Shown here in pieces: positions 1-10,936 of a DNA stretch of 64,000 nucleotides. The position numbers were made by a program, and so were the translations under genes. The notes beneath the pieces were generated by a model. It was not told where the DNA came from and did not search any database. It saw nothing but the letters and a program-made list of their open reading frames with translations. Numbering within the stretch: position 1 is the first letter of the stretch; each line of letters opens with the position of its first letter. This DNA comes from Theropithecus gelada (lineage: Eukaryota; Chordata; Mammalia; Primates; Cercopithecidae), in contig NC_037670.1 of NCBI RefSeq assembly GCF_003255815.1, positions 26,810,672 to 26,874,671 on the forward strand. Direction: 5' to 3'.

Positions 1-216
1 AGGTCAGGAGTTCGAGGCCAGCCTGGGCAACATAATGAAACCCCATCTCTACTAAAAATACAAAAAATTAGCCAGGCGTAGTGTCATGCACCTGTAGTCG
101 GAGCTACTTGGGAGGCTGAGGCAGGAGAATCATTCGAACCCAGGAGGCGGAGGTTGCAGTGAGCTGAGATCATGCCATTGCACTCCAACCTGGGTGACAG
201 AGCAAGGACTCTGTCT

Positions 217-251
<35 letters not shown>
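1..251 (+). mobile_element. Alu (AluS-like), cut by window start
   Basis: SINE in sense orientation. The window opens inside its left arm; the middle A-rich linker, right arm and a 34-base A-tail (218-251) are all visible. The 5' end and first target-site duplication lie outside the window. Confidence 0.97.
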
Positions 252-254
<3 letters not shown>

Positions 255-768
255 GCTGCATCATCTTACATTCCCACCAGTAATGTATGAGGGTCCCAGT
301 TTCTCCACATCTTCACCAACACTTGTTTTTTTGTCTTTTTGATTGAAGCCATCCTAGTGGGTGTGAGGAAGTATCTAGTGGTTTTGATTTGCATTTAACA
401 ATTGAATTATTTATCCTTTTATTGTTGAGTTATAAGATTTCTTTATATATTGTGGATGCTAGACCCTTAACAGATATCTATGATTTGAAATATCTTCTCC
501 CATTCTGTAGGTTGCCTGTGCATTTTCCTGACAGTGTCCTTCGAAGAACAAAATTTTTGATTTTAATGAAGTCCGATTTATCTATTTGTTTCATTTGGTT
601 GTCTGTGCTTTTGGTGTCATATCAAAGAAACCGTTGCCTAATTGAAGGTCTTGAAGGCTTATTTTTTTCTTCTAAGAGTTTTAGAGTTTTAGCTCTTGCA
701 TTCAGGACTTTGATTCATTTCAATTACTTTTTGTATATGTTAAGAGATAAGGGTCCAACTGTATGACA
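252..768 (-). mobile_element. Old L1 fragment, 3' part of ORF2, antisense
   Basis: The plus strand reads as the reverse complement of the C-terminal part of L1 ORF2, as seen by comparison with the intact L1 at about 43.7-44.2 kb. It is highly diverged with many stops, so this is an L1M-age fossil. It probably belongs to the same minus-strand copy as 2595-3050, now split by the plus-strand L1 at 769-2594. Confidence 0.85.
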
Positions 769-1037
769 TTGGTCTGGGCAATTATTTTTTTGAATTTGAC
801 TCCAAAATCACAGGCACAAAAAATATATACAAATGGGATTACTTCAAACTAAAAAGCTTCTGCACCACAAAGGAAACAACAGAGTGAAGAAACAACCTAT
901 AGATTGGGAGAACATATTTACAAACCGTACATGTGATAAGGGGTTAATATCCAAATAATACAGTTGACTGTATCCGAAGAATACAGTTAAAAATGGTCAA
1001 AGGACTTGAATAAACATTTCTTAAAAGAAGACCTACA

Positions 1038-1343
1038 GGCTGGGTATGGTGGCTCACGCCTGTAATCCCAACACTTTGGGAGGCCGAGGCAGGTGGATCG
1101 CTTGAGCTCAGGAGTTCCAGATCAGACTGGCCAACATGGTGAAACCCTGTCTCTACCAAAAACATAAAATTAGCCGGATGTGGTGACACATGCCTGTAGT
1201 CCCAGCTACTCAAGTGGCAGGGCACAAGGATCACTTGATCCCAGGAGGTGAAGGTTGCAGTGAGTTGAGATCATGCCACTGTACTCTAGCCTGGGCGACA
1301 GAGAGAGACTCTGTCTCAAAAAAAAAAAACAAAAAAAAAAACC
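1038..1343 (+). mobile_element. AluS-like, full length
   Basis: Complete dimeric Alu with A-tail, inserted in the L1M. It is flanked by 12-bp direct repeats with one mismatch (1026-1037 and 1344-1355), a normal L1-mediated target-site duplication. Confidence 0.96.
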
Positions 1344-1380
1344 AGAAGACATACAAATGGCCAACAGCTATATGAAAAAG

Positions 1381-1440
1381 CATTCAACTTACTAATTAGT
1401 AATTCAATTTACTAATTAGTAATTCAAATTACTAATCATT
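1381..1440 (+). repeat. 20-bp tandem repeat inside L1M
   Basis: Two near-perfect 20-bp units (1391-1410 and 1411-1430) plus partial units on both sides, rich in 'actaattagtaattca'. The expansion lies in the L1 at a spot where other L1 copies have a single 'actaatcatt' sequence. Confidence 0.85.
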
Positions 1441-2111
1441 AGGCAAATGCAAATTAAAACCACAATGAAATATCACCTCACACCTATCAGAGTGGCTATC
1501 ATAAAAAAGATGCAAGCTAAGTGTTGGCAAGGATGTGGAGAAAAGAAACCCCTTGTACACTGTTGATGGGAATATAACTTAGTACGGCCATTATGGAAAA
1601 TTGTATGAAGATTCCTCAAGAAACTAAACATAGAATTACCATATGATCCAGTAATCTCTGGGAATGTATCCAAAGAATTTGAAATCAGTATGTCAAAGAC
1701 ATACCTCACTCCCGTGTTCCTTGCAGCATTATTCACAATCAACCTAAATGTTCATCAGTGGATAAATGGATAAAGAAAATGTGGTATATGTATACAATGG
1801 AATACTATTTAGCCTTAAAAGGAAGGAAATTCTCTTATTTGCAACAACATGGATGAACCTGGAGGACATTATGCTAAATGTAATAAGTCAAGTACCAAAA
1901 GACAAATACTGTATGATCTCACTTGTATATGGAATCTGAAACAATCAAACTCACAGAAGCAGAGAGTAGAGAGGTGGTTGCTGGAGGATGGGGTTGTGAG
2001 AACAGGGAGGTTATGGTCAAAGGATATAAAGTTTCAGTTAGAAGGAATAAGTTTCGGAGACCAATTGCACAACAGGGCACCTATAATTAACAATAGTGTA
2101 TTGTATATTTC

Positions 2112-2406
2112 TTTTTTTTTTTGAGACGGAGTCTTGCCCTGTCGCCCAGGCTGGAGTGCAGTGGCACAATCTGGGCTCACTGCAAGCTCCGCCTCCTGGG
2201 TTCACGCCATTCTCCTGCCTCAGCCTCCCGAGTAGCTGGGACTACAGGCGCCCGCCACCTCACCCGGCTAGTTTTTTGTATTCTTTTGAGTAGAGACGGG
2301 GTTTCACCGTGTTAGCCAGGATGGTCTCGATCTCCTGACCTCATGATCCGCCCGTCTTGGCCTCCCAAAGTGCTGGGATTACAGGCTTGAGCCGCTGCGC
2401 CGGGCC
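2112..2406 (-). mobile_element. AluY, Old World monkey (AluYR-type)
   Basis: Full-length young Alu. A perfect 16-bp target-site duplication flanks it (2096-2111 and 2407-2422). In sense orientation it carries GGCTCAAGCC near the 5' end and AAAACTAGCC in the second arm, diagnostic of Cercopithecid AluYR subfamilies from established knowledge. It is the strongest lineage marker in the window. Confidence 0.93.
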
Positions 2407-2594
2407 GTGTATTGTATATTTCAAGATTGCTGAGAGTAAGTTTCAAATGTTCTCACCACAAAAAAATGATAAGTATTTGAGGTGATGGGTATGTTAGTAG
2501 CTTGATTTAATCATTCCACATTGTATAAATATATCATAAATCTTTGTACATCATAAATATATACAATTACGATTTGTAAATTTACAATGAAAAA

Positions 2595-3050
2595 TATGAT
2601 ATTAGCTATGAGTTTTTCTATATGCCCTTTGTCAGGTGGAGAAAGTTCCCTTCTATTTCTACTTTATTCATTGTTTTTATCATGGAAGAGTTTTGGGTTT
2701 TGTTAAGTGCTTTTTTCAGGTCAGATCATGTGGTTTTTGCACTTTATTCCATTAAGGTGTATTACATTGATTGATCTTCATATCAACCAACCTTGTATTC
2801 CTGAGATAGATCCCACTTGGTCACAGTACATAAACCTGTTTTTATGTTGCTGTTATCAGTTTGCTAGTATTATGTTGAGGATTTTTGTATCTCTATTCAT
2901 AAGGGATATTGGCCTATAGTTTTCTTTTCTTGTAATATCTTTGTGATGGTTTTGGTATCATGGTAATACTAGCCTCACAGAGTGAGTTGGGAAGTGTTTC
3001 GTCTTCTTTTTGTGGAATAATTTGTGAAGCATTGGTGTTTTTCACTATTT
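2595..3050 (-). mobile_element. Old L1 fragment, RT region of ORF2, antisense
   Basis: The plus strand reads as reverse complement of the L1 ORF2 reverse-transcriptase segment, matching in text the intact L1 around 45.2-45.7 kb. Diverged and full of stops. Probably the upstream continuation of the fragment at 252-768. Confidence 0.8.
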
Positions 3051-3699
3051 TGCAGTGCAATTTAGCTCTTCTCAGCCTCTATTCTAAAAGGTAAAAAGAG
3101 GCAGGTGAGAAGGACTACCTTGTGCCTCTAGATTTCATCACTGTGTGATACCTGGATCTATGGCAGCCTCTCTGGGAATATAATGGGAGATATTCCCAAG
3201 TCAGCATCCTAAGGGTGGCGGAGGAGAAAGAAGGAAAGAACCCATGTACTTTATGAGCAATTGAATAATCAACCTGGAGCCTCTCTGTCTCCATACCTCA
3301 TATGGACACGTTTTTATTGTGGTTTAAGCCCCATTTGGTTAGGGTTTTAGTCATTTGCCGCTGAAAGCATATCTGATAGTTAATATCATATCCATTGCAA
3401 TAGGAGCATTCTCTGTTTATTGTCTTCCACTTTCTGTGTCATCAGGCTGAGAACACTAATTGTGCCTACAGAAAAGTCTCCCAAGGGGGATGTGATAGTC
3501 ACTGGTTTCTGGGTAAAGTAAACCAACGACAACCTCAAGGTTGCATGGAATTCAAGTCTGCCGGAGCCCTCTGGGCTGAACTGAACATTTAAGCATCCTT
3601 GAGGGTTAACATTCTTGCCCCTCGTGTGAAGGTAGTTAAAACACGGGACAGTTTGGGTTTGGGGAGATGCACAGTGGACCCGAATTGTAACTCACACAC
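3051..3699. other. Unassigned; possible old LTR 3' end near 3100-3400
   Basis: No coding signal. The 3300-3400 stretch ('tggtttaagcccc' then 'gctgaaagcat') resembles the tail of old MaLR/ERVL-type LTRs, but I cannot name the family. The remainder shows nothing I recognise. Confidence 0.35.
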
Positions 3700-4360
3700 T
3701 AACCTCGTGTATGTGCCAGGGTTCTCCAGAGGAAAGCAACCAATAACATTCTGTGATGGCCCCAATTCCTGCCTCTGGTGGACATACCCTATATAATCTC
3801 CTTCCTTCTTAAGTGTGGATGGGACAGTGAATACCATGTTATAAGACAAATGTGAAAGGGTTTTGTAGGTATAATCAAGGTCCCAAATCAACTGATTACG
3901 AGGCAATTAAAAGAAAGACTGTCCTGGGTGGGCCTGGCCTAATCAGGTGAGTCCTTAACTAGATCTTTAGATCCTTCCTGAAGAGATAGATCTGAAGTGG
4001 AGAGGGCCTATTGAGGGCACCATGTGTCAAGGGCTTGAAAGCAGCCTCTAGTCACTGAGAATGCTTCCTAGATGATGGCTAGCCAAGAAAATGGGAACCT
4101 CAGTCATAGAGCTACAGAAAAATGAATTCTGTCATCGATCTGATGGAACTTGAAGATGGCACTTTTCCTGGTTGAACCTCTACATGAAGATGAATCTGGC
4201 TAGCAAGTTGATTTCAGCCTTGTGAGACCCTGAGCAGAGAACCCACTTAACATGTGCTGGGCTCCTGGTCTCAGAAACTGTGAGATTATAAATTCATATT
4301 GTGCTAAGATAACTAGGTTTATGGTCATTTATTATGCAGTGATAGAAAATTAATACAGGT
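3700..4360 (+). mobile_element. Old LTR-like repeat, family uncertain
   Basis: It opens with 'gccagggttctccagagg' and ends with the 'gaaactgtgagattataaat ... aaaattaatacag' tail that I associate with ancient mammalian LTR-type repeats. A 'gggcctggcctaatcaggtg' block lies in the middle. Heavily diverged and non-coding. Confidence 0.5.
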
Positions 4361-5925
4361 ACCATTTCAAATATTGCACCTTTATATTGGAAAAAAAAGC
4401 TAAATATCAACAAAGAGCAAATTGCAAAAAGTAATGTTTGACAATGCAGGAAATGACAGAGATCAAATGCTTTTGTGTTTCTTCATTCAACTTTGTCACT
4501 TCTAATGAAACTCCATGGACAAGGGACTGGACTGGGGAGAATTTAGGAGATGTACTTATATCTTCCTCCAGATGGTTGACCACACATGCTCAGCCCTTGG
4601 GAGGCTAGTGCACCTGTGTGACCCTCGTCCTGGCCCTGGGACAACCTCAGCCAATGGAAGTCACAATCAGCCCTGGCCTGTACACATTCTGGGGTTCCTT
4701 CTGTCAACAAGAGATCTACTCTAGGTGAGACTATCCAAGTTAAAAAGAGTTACAGCTTTGAGAGAGAGTACCTACAATACATGGGATAGATACCTGGTTG
4801 AATTATTGTTCTCTATGGTGTGAGACGTGATTATTTCTTAAAATCTTGTAACCCAGTAGAAATGATTTGGGCGGATCAGCTTGCTAGGTAGCTCCACTTG
4901 TGCTATGACCAGTTTTGGCATGAGAGTAGTTAGGGATAGCAGGAAGATCATGTCCCATCTATAAGTGACTAAATTATTTATAAATTGATTTTAAAAAATG
5001 ATCAAAACTGCTGACTTTTTATTAACCTTAGAGAAGACGTTTTGGGGATTACTTTTTAATGTCATAGATCTGTACAGGACAATTTTCTTTTCTTTCTTTG
5101 GCTTTGATGGGATCAAAGGTACTTGTCAGAATTTCTAGCTTGCAAGACAATGGAAAATGAGAAGAGAATTGCATACCTTTTTTGTTGTTGTATTGACAAT
5201 GAAAATGAGAATCAGATGGAGGGCTTTTTTTTTTTTTTCCAAATTTAAAAAATGTCCAGTCATTTGTACAAATGCTTTAAAAGCCTTGAGATTTTAGGAA
5301 TGTTGTATTTGCAATTATTCTCCTTTAATAATTAATTACTAATATGTTTTAATCACTGAGAACCTTGTTTTGATCATTAAGAATTTACAATGTAAAGATT
5401 ATTTCAAGGTCAAATTTCAGATGTTAATCGTCGTAACCTAATGCATGTAAATCTCTGCTGAATTCAGTTTAAAAATAAAAAGTAAATCATTAATTCGAAC
5501 TGGCATACTTACTGGAAATCGTCTTTTATTTTTCTTTACTGTGGTTCAAGGTCATTTCTTTAATCAAACCTCAGAGTTTGATATAGTCATCAAAAGAAAA
5601 ATCATTCTTCTTCCTCTCTTTCTTTCCCTAAAAATACAACACTCACAGGAGACCTAACTTTCCTTTTTTCTTAATTGTTCTCATCTCATCTTTAATTATT
5701 GCTGCTGCTGTTATGTGTTTATGTTTACTTTTTTTTTTTTTTTAAGTTTTGAGGGCAGATCGTGTCACTGGGCATAAGATACTGAGAAATCAGGTAACTT
5801 CACTGACTGGTAGGGGACTTTTGCTTTTGAAACGTCACAGGTTGTCTTCCTTTGGATGTAATGACACCCTGATGACCCAAGTCGTCTGCTTAGCTATGTT
5901 CTGACCAGGGCCTTGGGGATATGGA
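4361..5925. other. No recognisable feature
   Basis: Unassigned, moderately AT-rich DNA. Two oligo-T runs (about 5226-5239 and 5729-5743) may be remnants of poly(A) tails on the other strand, but no element beside them is identifiable. No ORF resembles a known protein. Confidence 0.6.
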
Positions 5926-5929
5926 TGAC

Positions 5930-6090
5930 CAGCATGGGCTCTACAGTGGCCTTCCCTGGGTTTGAGTCCTCAGCACCACTTGTTAGTTCTGTGACTGTGG
6001 AAAGTTTTCGTCCATCCTGTGCCCCACCTCCTCATCTGTAAAATGGGAACAAGAAGAGCACCAATTACTTAATTAGCCAATTAATTAACT
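5930..6090 (+). mobile_element. MIR SINE, sense
   Basis: The text 'ttagttctgtgactgtgg' followed by 'tcctcatctgtaaaatggg' is the conserved MIR core and right part. An Alu monomer follows at 6091. Confidence 0.8.
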
Positions 6091-6237
6091 AGAGATGGTG
6101 TCGCTCTGTCACTCAGGCTAGTGCACAGCAGTGAGATCATAACTCACTGCAACCTCGAACTCCTGAGCTCAAGGCATCCTCTTGTCTCAGCCTCCAGAGT
6201 AGCTGAGTCTAGAGGCATGAGCTACTGCATCCAGCCA
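6091..6237 (-). mobile_element. Alu monomer (FAM/FRAM-like), antisense
   Basis: A single Alu-type monomer of about 145 bp, without the second arm and diverged. It ends in 'gctactgcatccagcc'. It looks like a free monomer or an old truncated Alu inserted beside the MIR. Confidence 0.75.
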
Positions 6238-6300
6238 GGTAATCTCTTTAACTCATGCTACAGACAAAATGTAACCCCTCATCTCCCCTCCCCTCCCCTT

Positions 6301-6588
6301 TTCTTTTCTTTTTGAGACGGAGTCTTGCTTTGTTGCCCAGGCTGGAGTACAATGGAGCAGTCTCAGCTCACTGCAACCTCTACCTCTCAGGTTCAAGCGA
6401 TTCTCCTGGCTCAGTCTCCTGAAAAGCTGGAATTACAGGCGTGAGCCACCACACCTGGCTATTTTTTTTTTGTATTTTTAGTAGAGATGGGGTTTCACCA
6501 TGTTGGCCAAGCTGGTCTTGACTCCTGACCTCAGGTGATCCACCCACCTCCCAAAGTGCTGGGATTACAGGTCTGAGCCACCCTGCCT
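6301..6588 (-). mobile_element. AluS-like, antisense
   Basis: Dimeric Alu beginning with a T-rich tail ('ttcttttctttttgagacgg'). It ends at 'ccaccctgcct', so the extreme 5' end is degraded. A small deletion removes 'tcggcc' before 'tcccaaagtgctggg'. Confidence 0.95.
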
Positions 6589-7087
6589 TTACTTTGATCT
6601 GGTCTTTTCCTGCACCCACTCCACAGGTTATTGGGTAAAATATGACTTCTAATCCCATCCCGTTTAAATCTGTCTCATCCAATTTAATTTAAAAAGTCCC
6701 CATTGAATTTACATAGCTTCTTTTGGTAACAGCCCAAAGAGAAACATGCTCTTGTGTTGTCCCTAAAATGTCGCAGGTTGTGTGGTGGGGTTGCGTGTTT
6801 ACACAGCTTCCCCACTATGCTGATTCTCCTGTCCGTAACTGGTGAACTTGTGGTCTGTTCTTTGGGCTCAGGCACTATCTCGGGGACACATCTGCTATCT
6901 ATCCCTGGCTGGCTTCTGGTACCTGCAGACCCCTGAGCTTTATTCTCTACCTGGCCTGAGGCTGGGATCCACAAGGCCAGGGAGGTACTTGGCTTACTGC
7001 CTCTCGGCTCAGGGTCTCTGCCATGTGAGAATGAAGTGGCCTGGGACAGCCGATCTTCAAGGTTTCCTTTGAAATGTTTTTGCTTTT
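6589..7087. other. No recognisable feature
   Basis: Unassigned sequence between two Alus. An open frame on the minus strand here (6684-7112) runs into the flanking AluJ, has no recognisable domain and is not called as a gene. Confidence 0.6.
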
Positions 7088-7335
7088 TGTTTTTAAAGAG
7101 TTTCAGAGACAAGGTCTTGCTCTATTGCCCAAGCTGGAGTGCAGTGGTGTGATCATAGCTCACTGTAACCTTGAACTCCTGGGCTCAAGCGATCCTCCCA
7201 CCTCTGCCTCCTGAGTAGTTGGGACTACAGGTGTGCACCGGCACTCCTGGTTAATTTTTAATTTCTTTGTAGTGATAGCGTCTCGCTATGTTGCCCAGAC
7301 TGGTCTCAAACTCCTTGCCTCACACGATCCTAGCC
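7088..7335 (-). mobile_element. AluJ-like, antisense, 5' truncated
   Basis: Diverged Alu with 'gagacaaggtcttgctctat' and 'gatcatagctcactgtaacc', both AluJ-like. It stops at about 7335, before the sequence corresponding to the Alu 5' end. Confidence 0.9.
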
Positions 7336-7607
7336 CAGACTGCTTTTTGAGCTGTCGAATTTGCTAGGACATCTCCAAGCTCTGGATTGGTATATGGGGC
7401 AGGCTGTTAGGTTGCTCTTTCTATAACCTGACACGTGGGGAAAGACAGGATATACTCATTGAAAAACAGGACAATTGTTGGCTTGGCTTGACCTCCTGGC
7501 TTCCGGTTCCCGTTTTTCCCACTTTACCCCTGGCATCTTTCCTCCTGGCATCTCTGTTCCCATTTTTCCTACTTTACCACTTCTTGTTGGTCAACCATGG
7601 AACAGTT

Positions 7608-7907
7608 GTTTTTTTTTTTTTTTTTTGAGATGGAGTCTCCCTCTGTCACCCAGGCTGGAGTGCAGTGGTGCGATCTCGGCTCACTACAAGCTCCGCCTCC
7701 CGGGTTCACGCCGTTCTCCTGCCTCAGCCTCCCGAGTAGCTGGGACTATAGGCGCCCGCCACTACGCCCGGCTAATTTTTCATATTTTTAGTATAGACGG
7801 GATTTCACCCTGTTAGCCAGGATGGTCTTGATTTCCTGACCTCGTGATCTGCCTGTCTTGGCCTCCCAAAGTGCTGGGATTACAGGCGTGAGCCATCGCG
7901 TCCGGCC
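7608..7907 (-). mobile_element. AluY-like, antisense, full length
   Basis: Complete Alu from poly-T to the ggcc end. Short direct repeats 'gaacagtt' (7600-7607 and 7909-7916) are the likely target-site duplication. Confidence 0.96.
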
Positions 7908-8331
7908 TGAACAGTTTTTATAACATTTCCTGTTTTAGTCTTCCACCTCTGGCTCTTGATATGCCAAGGGGAGGAGAAAAGCTGGACATTCTCTCTCAGG
8001 TCATCAGTCCGGCCTGAAAGACTAGCTCTTACTGCAACATCGTCCTCTTGAGTGCATGAAGGAGACTCTCACGTTGGCCTATCTCCTTGCATTCTTTCTG
8101 TATTCCTTATCTTTCCACTAGGCAGAGGGGTGTCTCCAAGATCAGAGCAAAGAGAAACTCTGCCAAAGAGAAAAGCACGTTAATGCTTTCTGCAAGGCTC
8201 TTGGATCTGTTGGAACCCTGAGAGCGCACGCACAAAGCGGTGTGGAGCAACACACTGTTTCAATGAGCGCCTGGGTGCAGATGGTCTGAGGCCTAAAATG
8301 GCGTCAGCCCCAAATGAGGACGAGGCAGGAA

Positions 8332-8338
8332 TTTTATA
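8332..8338 (-). promoter_or_regulatory. TATA box candidate of the LTR-like element
   Basis: TATAAAA on the minus strand, about 200 bp downstream (in that strand) of the G-rich minisatellite. Its significance depends on the LTR reading of this segment. Confidence 0.35.
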
Positions 8339-8535
8339 GTCTCCTGTAAACAGGAAGTGGCTCAGTCTGATGTAACTGCTATGCGGTAGACTGACTGTCT
8401 CTCTCTCGGTCTTCCAGGGGGTGCATGCCTTCTGGCCAGCTCTCTTCCTGCTTCTGCTATCTAGCTGACTCAAGATAGCTTGCGCCTTGGGACTGGGCCT
8501 GAGAAGGGAGGAGGAGTTATTCACCTCCCTATGGC

Positions 8536-8552
8536 GGCCTCCCTGCGCCCCG

Positions 8553-8589
<37 letters not shown>

Positions 8590-8800
8590 NNNNNNNNNNN
8601 NNNNNNNNNNNNNNNNNNNNNNNNNNNNNNNNNNNNNNNNNNNNNNNNNNNNNNNNNNNNNNNNNNNNNNNNNNNNNNNNNNNCCCCCCCCCCCCGGCCT
8701 CCCCGCACCCCACCTCCTGCCCCCCGGCCTCCCGGTATCCCACCTCCTCCCCCCCTCCCTGGCCTCCCTGCACCCCACCTCCTCCCTCCGCCTCCCGCCT
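8536..8800. repeat. C-rich minisatellite (about 30-36 bp unit)
   Basis: Units opening with 'ggcctccc' and containing 'ccccacctcct' start at 8696, 8726 and 8761. A first partial unit starts at 8536, left of the gap. A 47-base C run (8543-8589) and a 12-base C run (8684-8695) border the gap. The minus strand is G-rich with strong quadruplex potential. Confidence 0.8.
8590..8683. other. Assembly gap (94 N)
   Basis: Unresolved bases inside a poly-C tract of the minisatellite. The true length and copy number here are unknown, so open frames through it (both strands, 8180-8930) are meaningless. Confidence 1.
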
Positions 8801-8934
8801 CCCGACTCCTCCCCCGCCTCCCCCACAACCCGCCGTTTTCCCTCCCCTCCCCACCCTCCCCGCTCCCCCGACCGGCATCAGCTTCCAAGCCCCAGGTAGT
8901 CTTTCACTTTCTAAACTGCTGGCCGTCTAGTGCT

Positions 8935-9065
8935 GATGCTGGACGGAAGCTTCCTGCAGGCTGGGATCCTAGCTGCATATTTCGCAATGTGTTCCCAGGA
9001 GCAGGAGTAGTTTCTGGTAAAAAGTCAAGGAATATTTGTTGAATGAATTAATGAATGAATAATGA
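8935..9065 (+). mobile_element. L2-like 3' end (weak)
   Basis: The 'ggaatatttgttgaatgaat' tail with following 'gaatgaat' repeats is the usual L2 3' terminus. The upstream part is diverged. Confidence 0.55.
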
Positions 9066-9614
9066 TGATTCATATCAGAGTTGTCTATAAATAAGCATAT
9101 GGTGAACCCAGTGAACAAGTCGTTTTCACTTGGAAATTGGACGTGAATATTTTATACTGCTCACTGTAAATGTTCCTTACTGACGTAAAATGCCATCAGA
9201 TTACCAATACGAGGATGTAGTTAAATGTTCCTATATTTTGCTTTTTTGGGTCAATCATTTGGTAACAGCAATTAGAAAAGAAATTGGAGAGTACAGGGCC
9301 TGTCTGTGGAAGTTCTTCAGAACCTCAGCGCCATTGTCAAGAGAAAATGGCCTGGGTTTTTCGCACTTTAGGGGGTGTGTTAACAATGAGTGCTTTCCCA
9401 ATGCGATGCCATCACCGGCCATATTTGTGTTGAATCAGGTGCCCTATGGTAAAATGTCATGAGTATACAAATATTTTTCCTAAAGAGTCTGTACTATGTG
9501 CTATTTCTCTTTGTGTTTCACTTACAACTATGTCTTCTTTCCTATCATCGCACTTGGCTAATGATTGTTAGTAGATATTAGTCACCATAACTCTCCAGCA
9601 TTGGAGAAGCTTCA
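9066..9614. other. No recognisable feature
   Basis: Unassigned. A 90-codon open frame at 9190-9462 (+) has no recognisable motif, and no splice or promoter context supports it. Confidence 0.6.
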
Positions 9615-9627
9615 AGAGAAAACTTCC

Positions 9628-9928
9628 TGGCTCACGCCTGTGATCCCAGCACTTTGGGGGGCCGAGGAAGGCGGATCACCTGAGGTTTGCAGTTCGAGAC
9701 CAGCCTGACCAACATGGAGAAACCTTGTCTCTACTAAAAATACAAAATTAGCCAGCTGTGGTGGTGCATGCCTGTAATCCCAGCTACTCGGGAGGCTGAG
9801 GCAGGAGAATCGCTTGAACCCGGGAGATGGAGGCTGCAGTGAGCCGAGATCTCGCCATTGCACTCCAGCCTGGGCAACAAGAGTGAGACTCCGTCTCAGA
9901 AAACAAAACAAAACAAAAACAAAAAAAG
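9628..9928 (+). mobile_element. AluS-like, slightly 5' truncated
   Basis: Starts at 'tggctcacgcctg', lacking about ten 5' bases. The tail is (CAAAA)n. A perfect 13-bp duplication 'agagaaaacttcc' flanks it (9615-9627 and 9929-9941), so truncation happened at insertion. Confidence 0.97.
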
Positions 9929-9941
9929 AGAGAAAACTTCC

Positions 9942-10926
9942 ATGGGAGGTGGCACGCATTGGATGAAAGTGTGGTTATATAAAGAAATATGACTTAAAAG
10001 AAAGTAATCCAATGCTGGAAGCAAGGAGAAAATAATAAAGGATGAAAAGATAAATGGGAAATCTGAGCTAATGGTATTAGTTAGGCTAAGAAGGCACCTG
10101 CATATTTTCACCTTGGTGGTGTCAATTGTGGAGTGCCTGGCAGAAACGTTGTGAGCTGCCAGAAAGACTGTGCACTATGCCCTTCAGAAAAATCTATCAG
10201 TAGGGAGGAGTTAAATCTGTCGTGGGCATATAGTTTAACACAATTTAGGACAATTTAGTTCCAGGACCTTACCTCTCCCTTAAATGATCACATGTTACAG
10301 ACTGCCTCTTGGCTGCGTTAGGCCATTTGCAAAACAGGTATTAGTTAATCCTTATGGAGTTTTATAGTTATGTACCTTGATGAAGAAAAATATTAAGAAC
10401 CATGGACCAATGGCGATTTAGTGCCAGAAACCAGAAATCTCCATCAGCTAGTCACTTTTGATGATTTACACAGATTTCACACATGTTGGATTAAGTGCCT
10501 TCTGGATTATGTCTCACTGTTTATAAAACAGTAATTGCTTTTAAGTTTAGCAGCAGCAGATTTTTGGATCATAAGAATATTGAGTGAAAAGCTCCCATAC
10601 CTTATTTATTAAATGCTGTGTCCACATTTTTTTCTCCCATCAGAAGCTAAATACAAGTGGGTTCTAAGGTATGTATTTTGACATACTTTATCATTTGGAT
10701 ATAAAATGAATGTCCAAGCGTTTCTGATCGAATGGAAGTCCCTTTCAATGATATAAAAAAGTAACGACTAGAAATAGTATCATCTTCTCCTATGCATATG
10801 GTGCTGTCTTATACGTATAGTTGATTTATTTTAGAGGTATGGTTTAACCCATGGTGTTTGTATATTGATATGTTATGGATCAAGTTGTGACGGAGTAATA
10901 CCTTAAACCTCTCTACCATTTTACAG
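9942..10926. other. No recognisable feature
   Basis: About 1 kb of AT-leaning, apparently unique DNA with no repeat family, promoter or coding signal I recognise. Confidence 0.6.
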
Positions 10927-10936
10927 GATTTTATTT

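Larger units (their letters stand above)
769..2594 (+). mobile_element. Old L1M 3' end, sense, split by two Alus
   Basis: From 'ggtctgggcaat' onward the plus strand reads as the last part of L1 ORF2 plus a 3' UTR of L1MA/L1MB type. It is interrupted by Alus at 1038-1343 and 2112-2406. Frames are broken throughout. It overlaps in consensus position with the antisense fragment at 252-768, so two separate insertions are implied, not one inverted copy. Confidence 0.85.
8150..8900 (-). mobile_element. LTR-like element, antisense, contains gap
   Basis: Read on the minus strand, a G-rich repetitive block (8536-8800) is followed by unique sequence, a TATAAAA box (8332-8338), and then an R/U5-like stretch with several CpGs ending near 8180. 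That order matches U3-R-U5 of an ERV1-type LTR. I could not name the family, and flanking duplications were not found. It could instead be an unrelated GC-rich promoter-like segment. Confidence 0.4.

Noticed and set aside
252..2594. Twin-priming inversion of a single L1
   Set aside because: The antisense and sense parts overlap in L1 coordinates, so they are more likely two insertions.
6091..6237. Alu monomer considered as a 7SL RNA gene
   Set aside because: Diverged, lacks the 7SL-specific central part and ends like an Alu-type monomer.
8180..8930. Long open frames on both strands (up to 232 codons) across the C-rich block
   Set aside because: They pass through 94 unknown bases and poly-C; the encoded Gly or Pro runs are composition artefacts.
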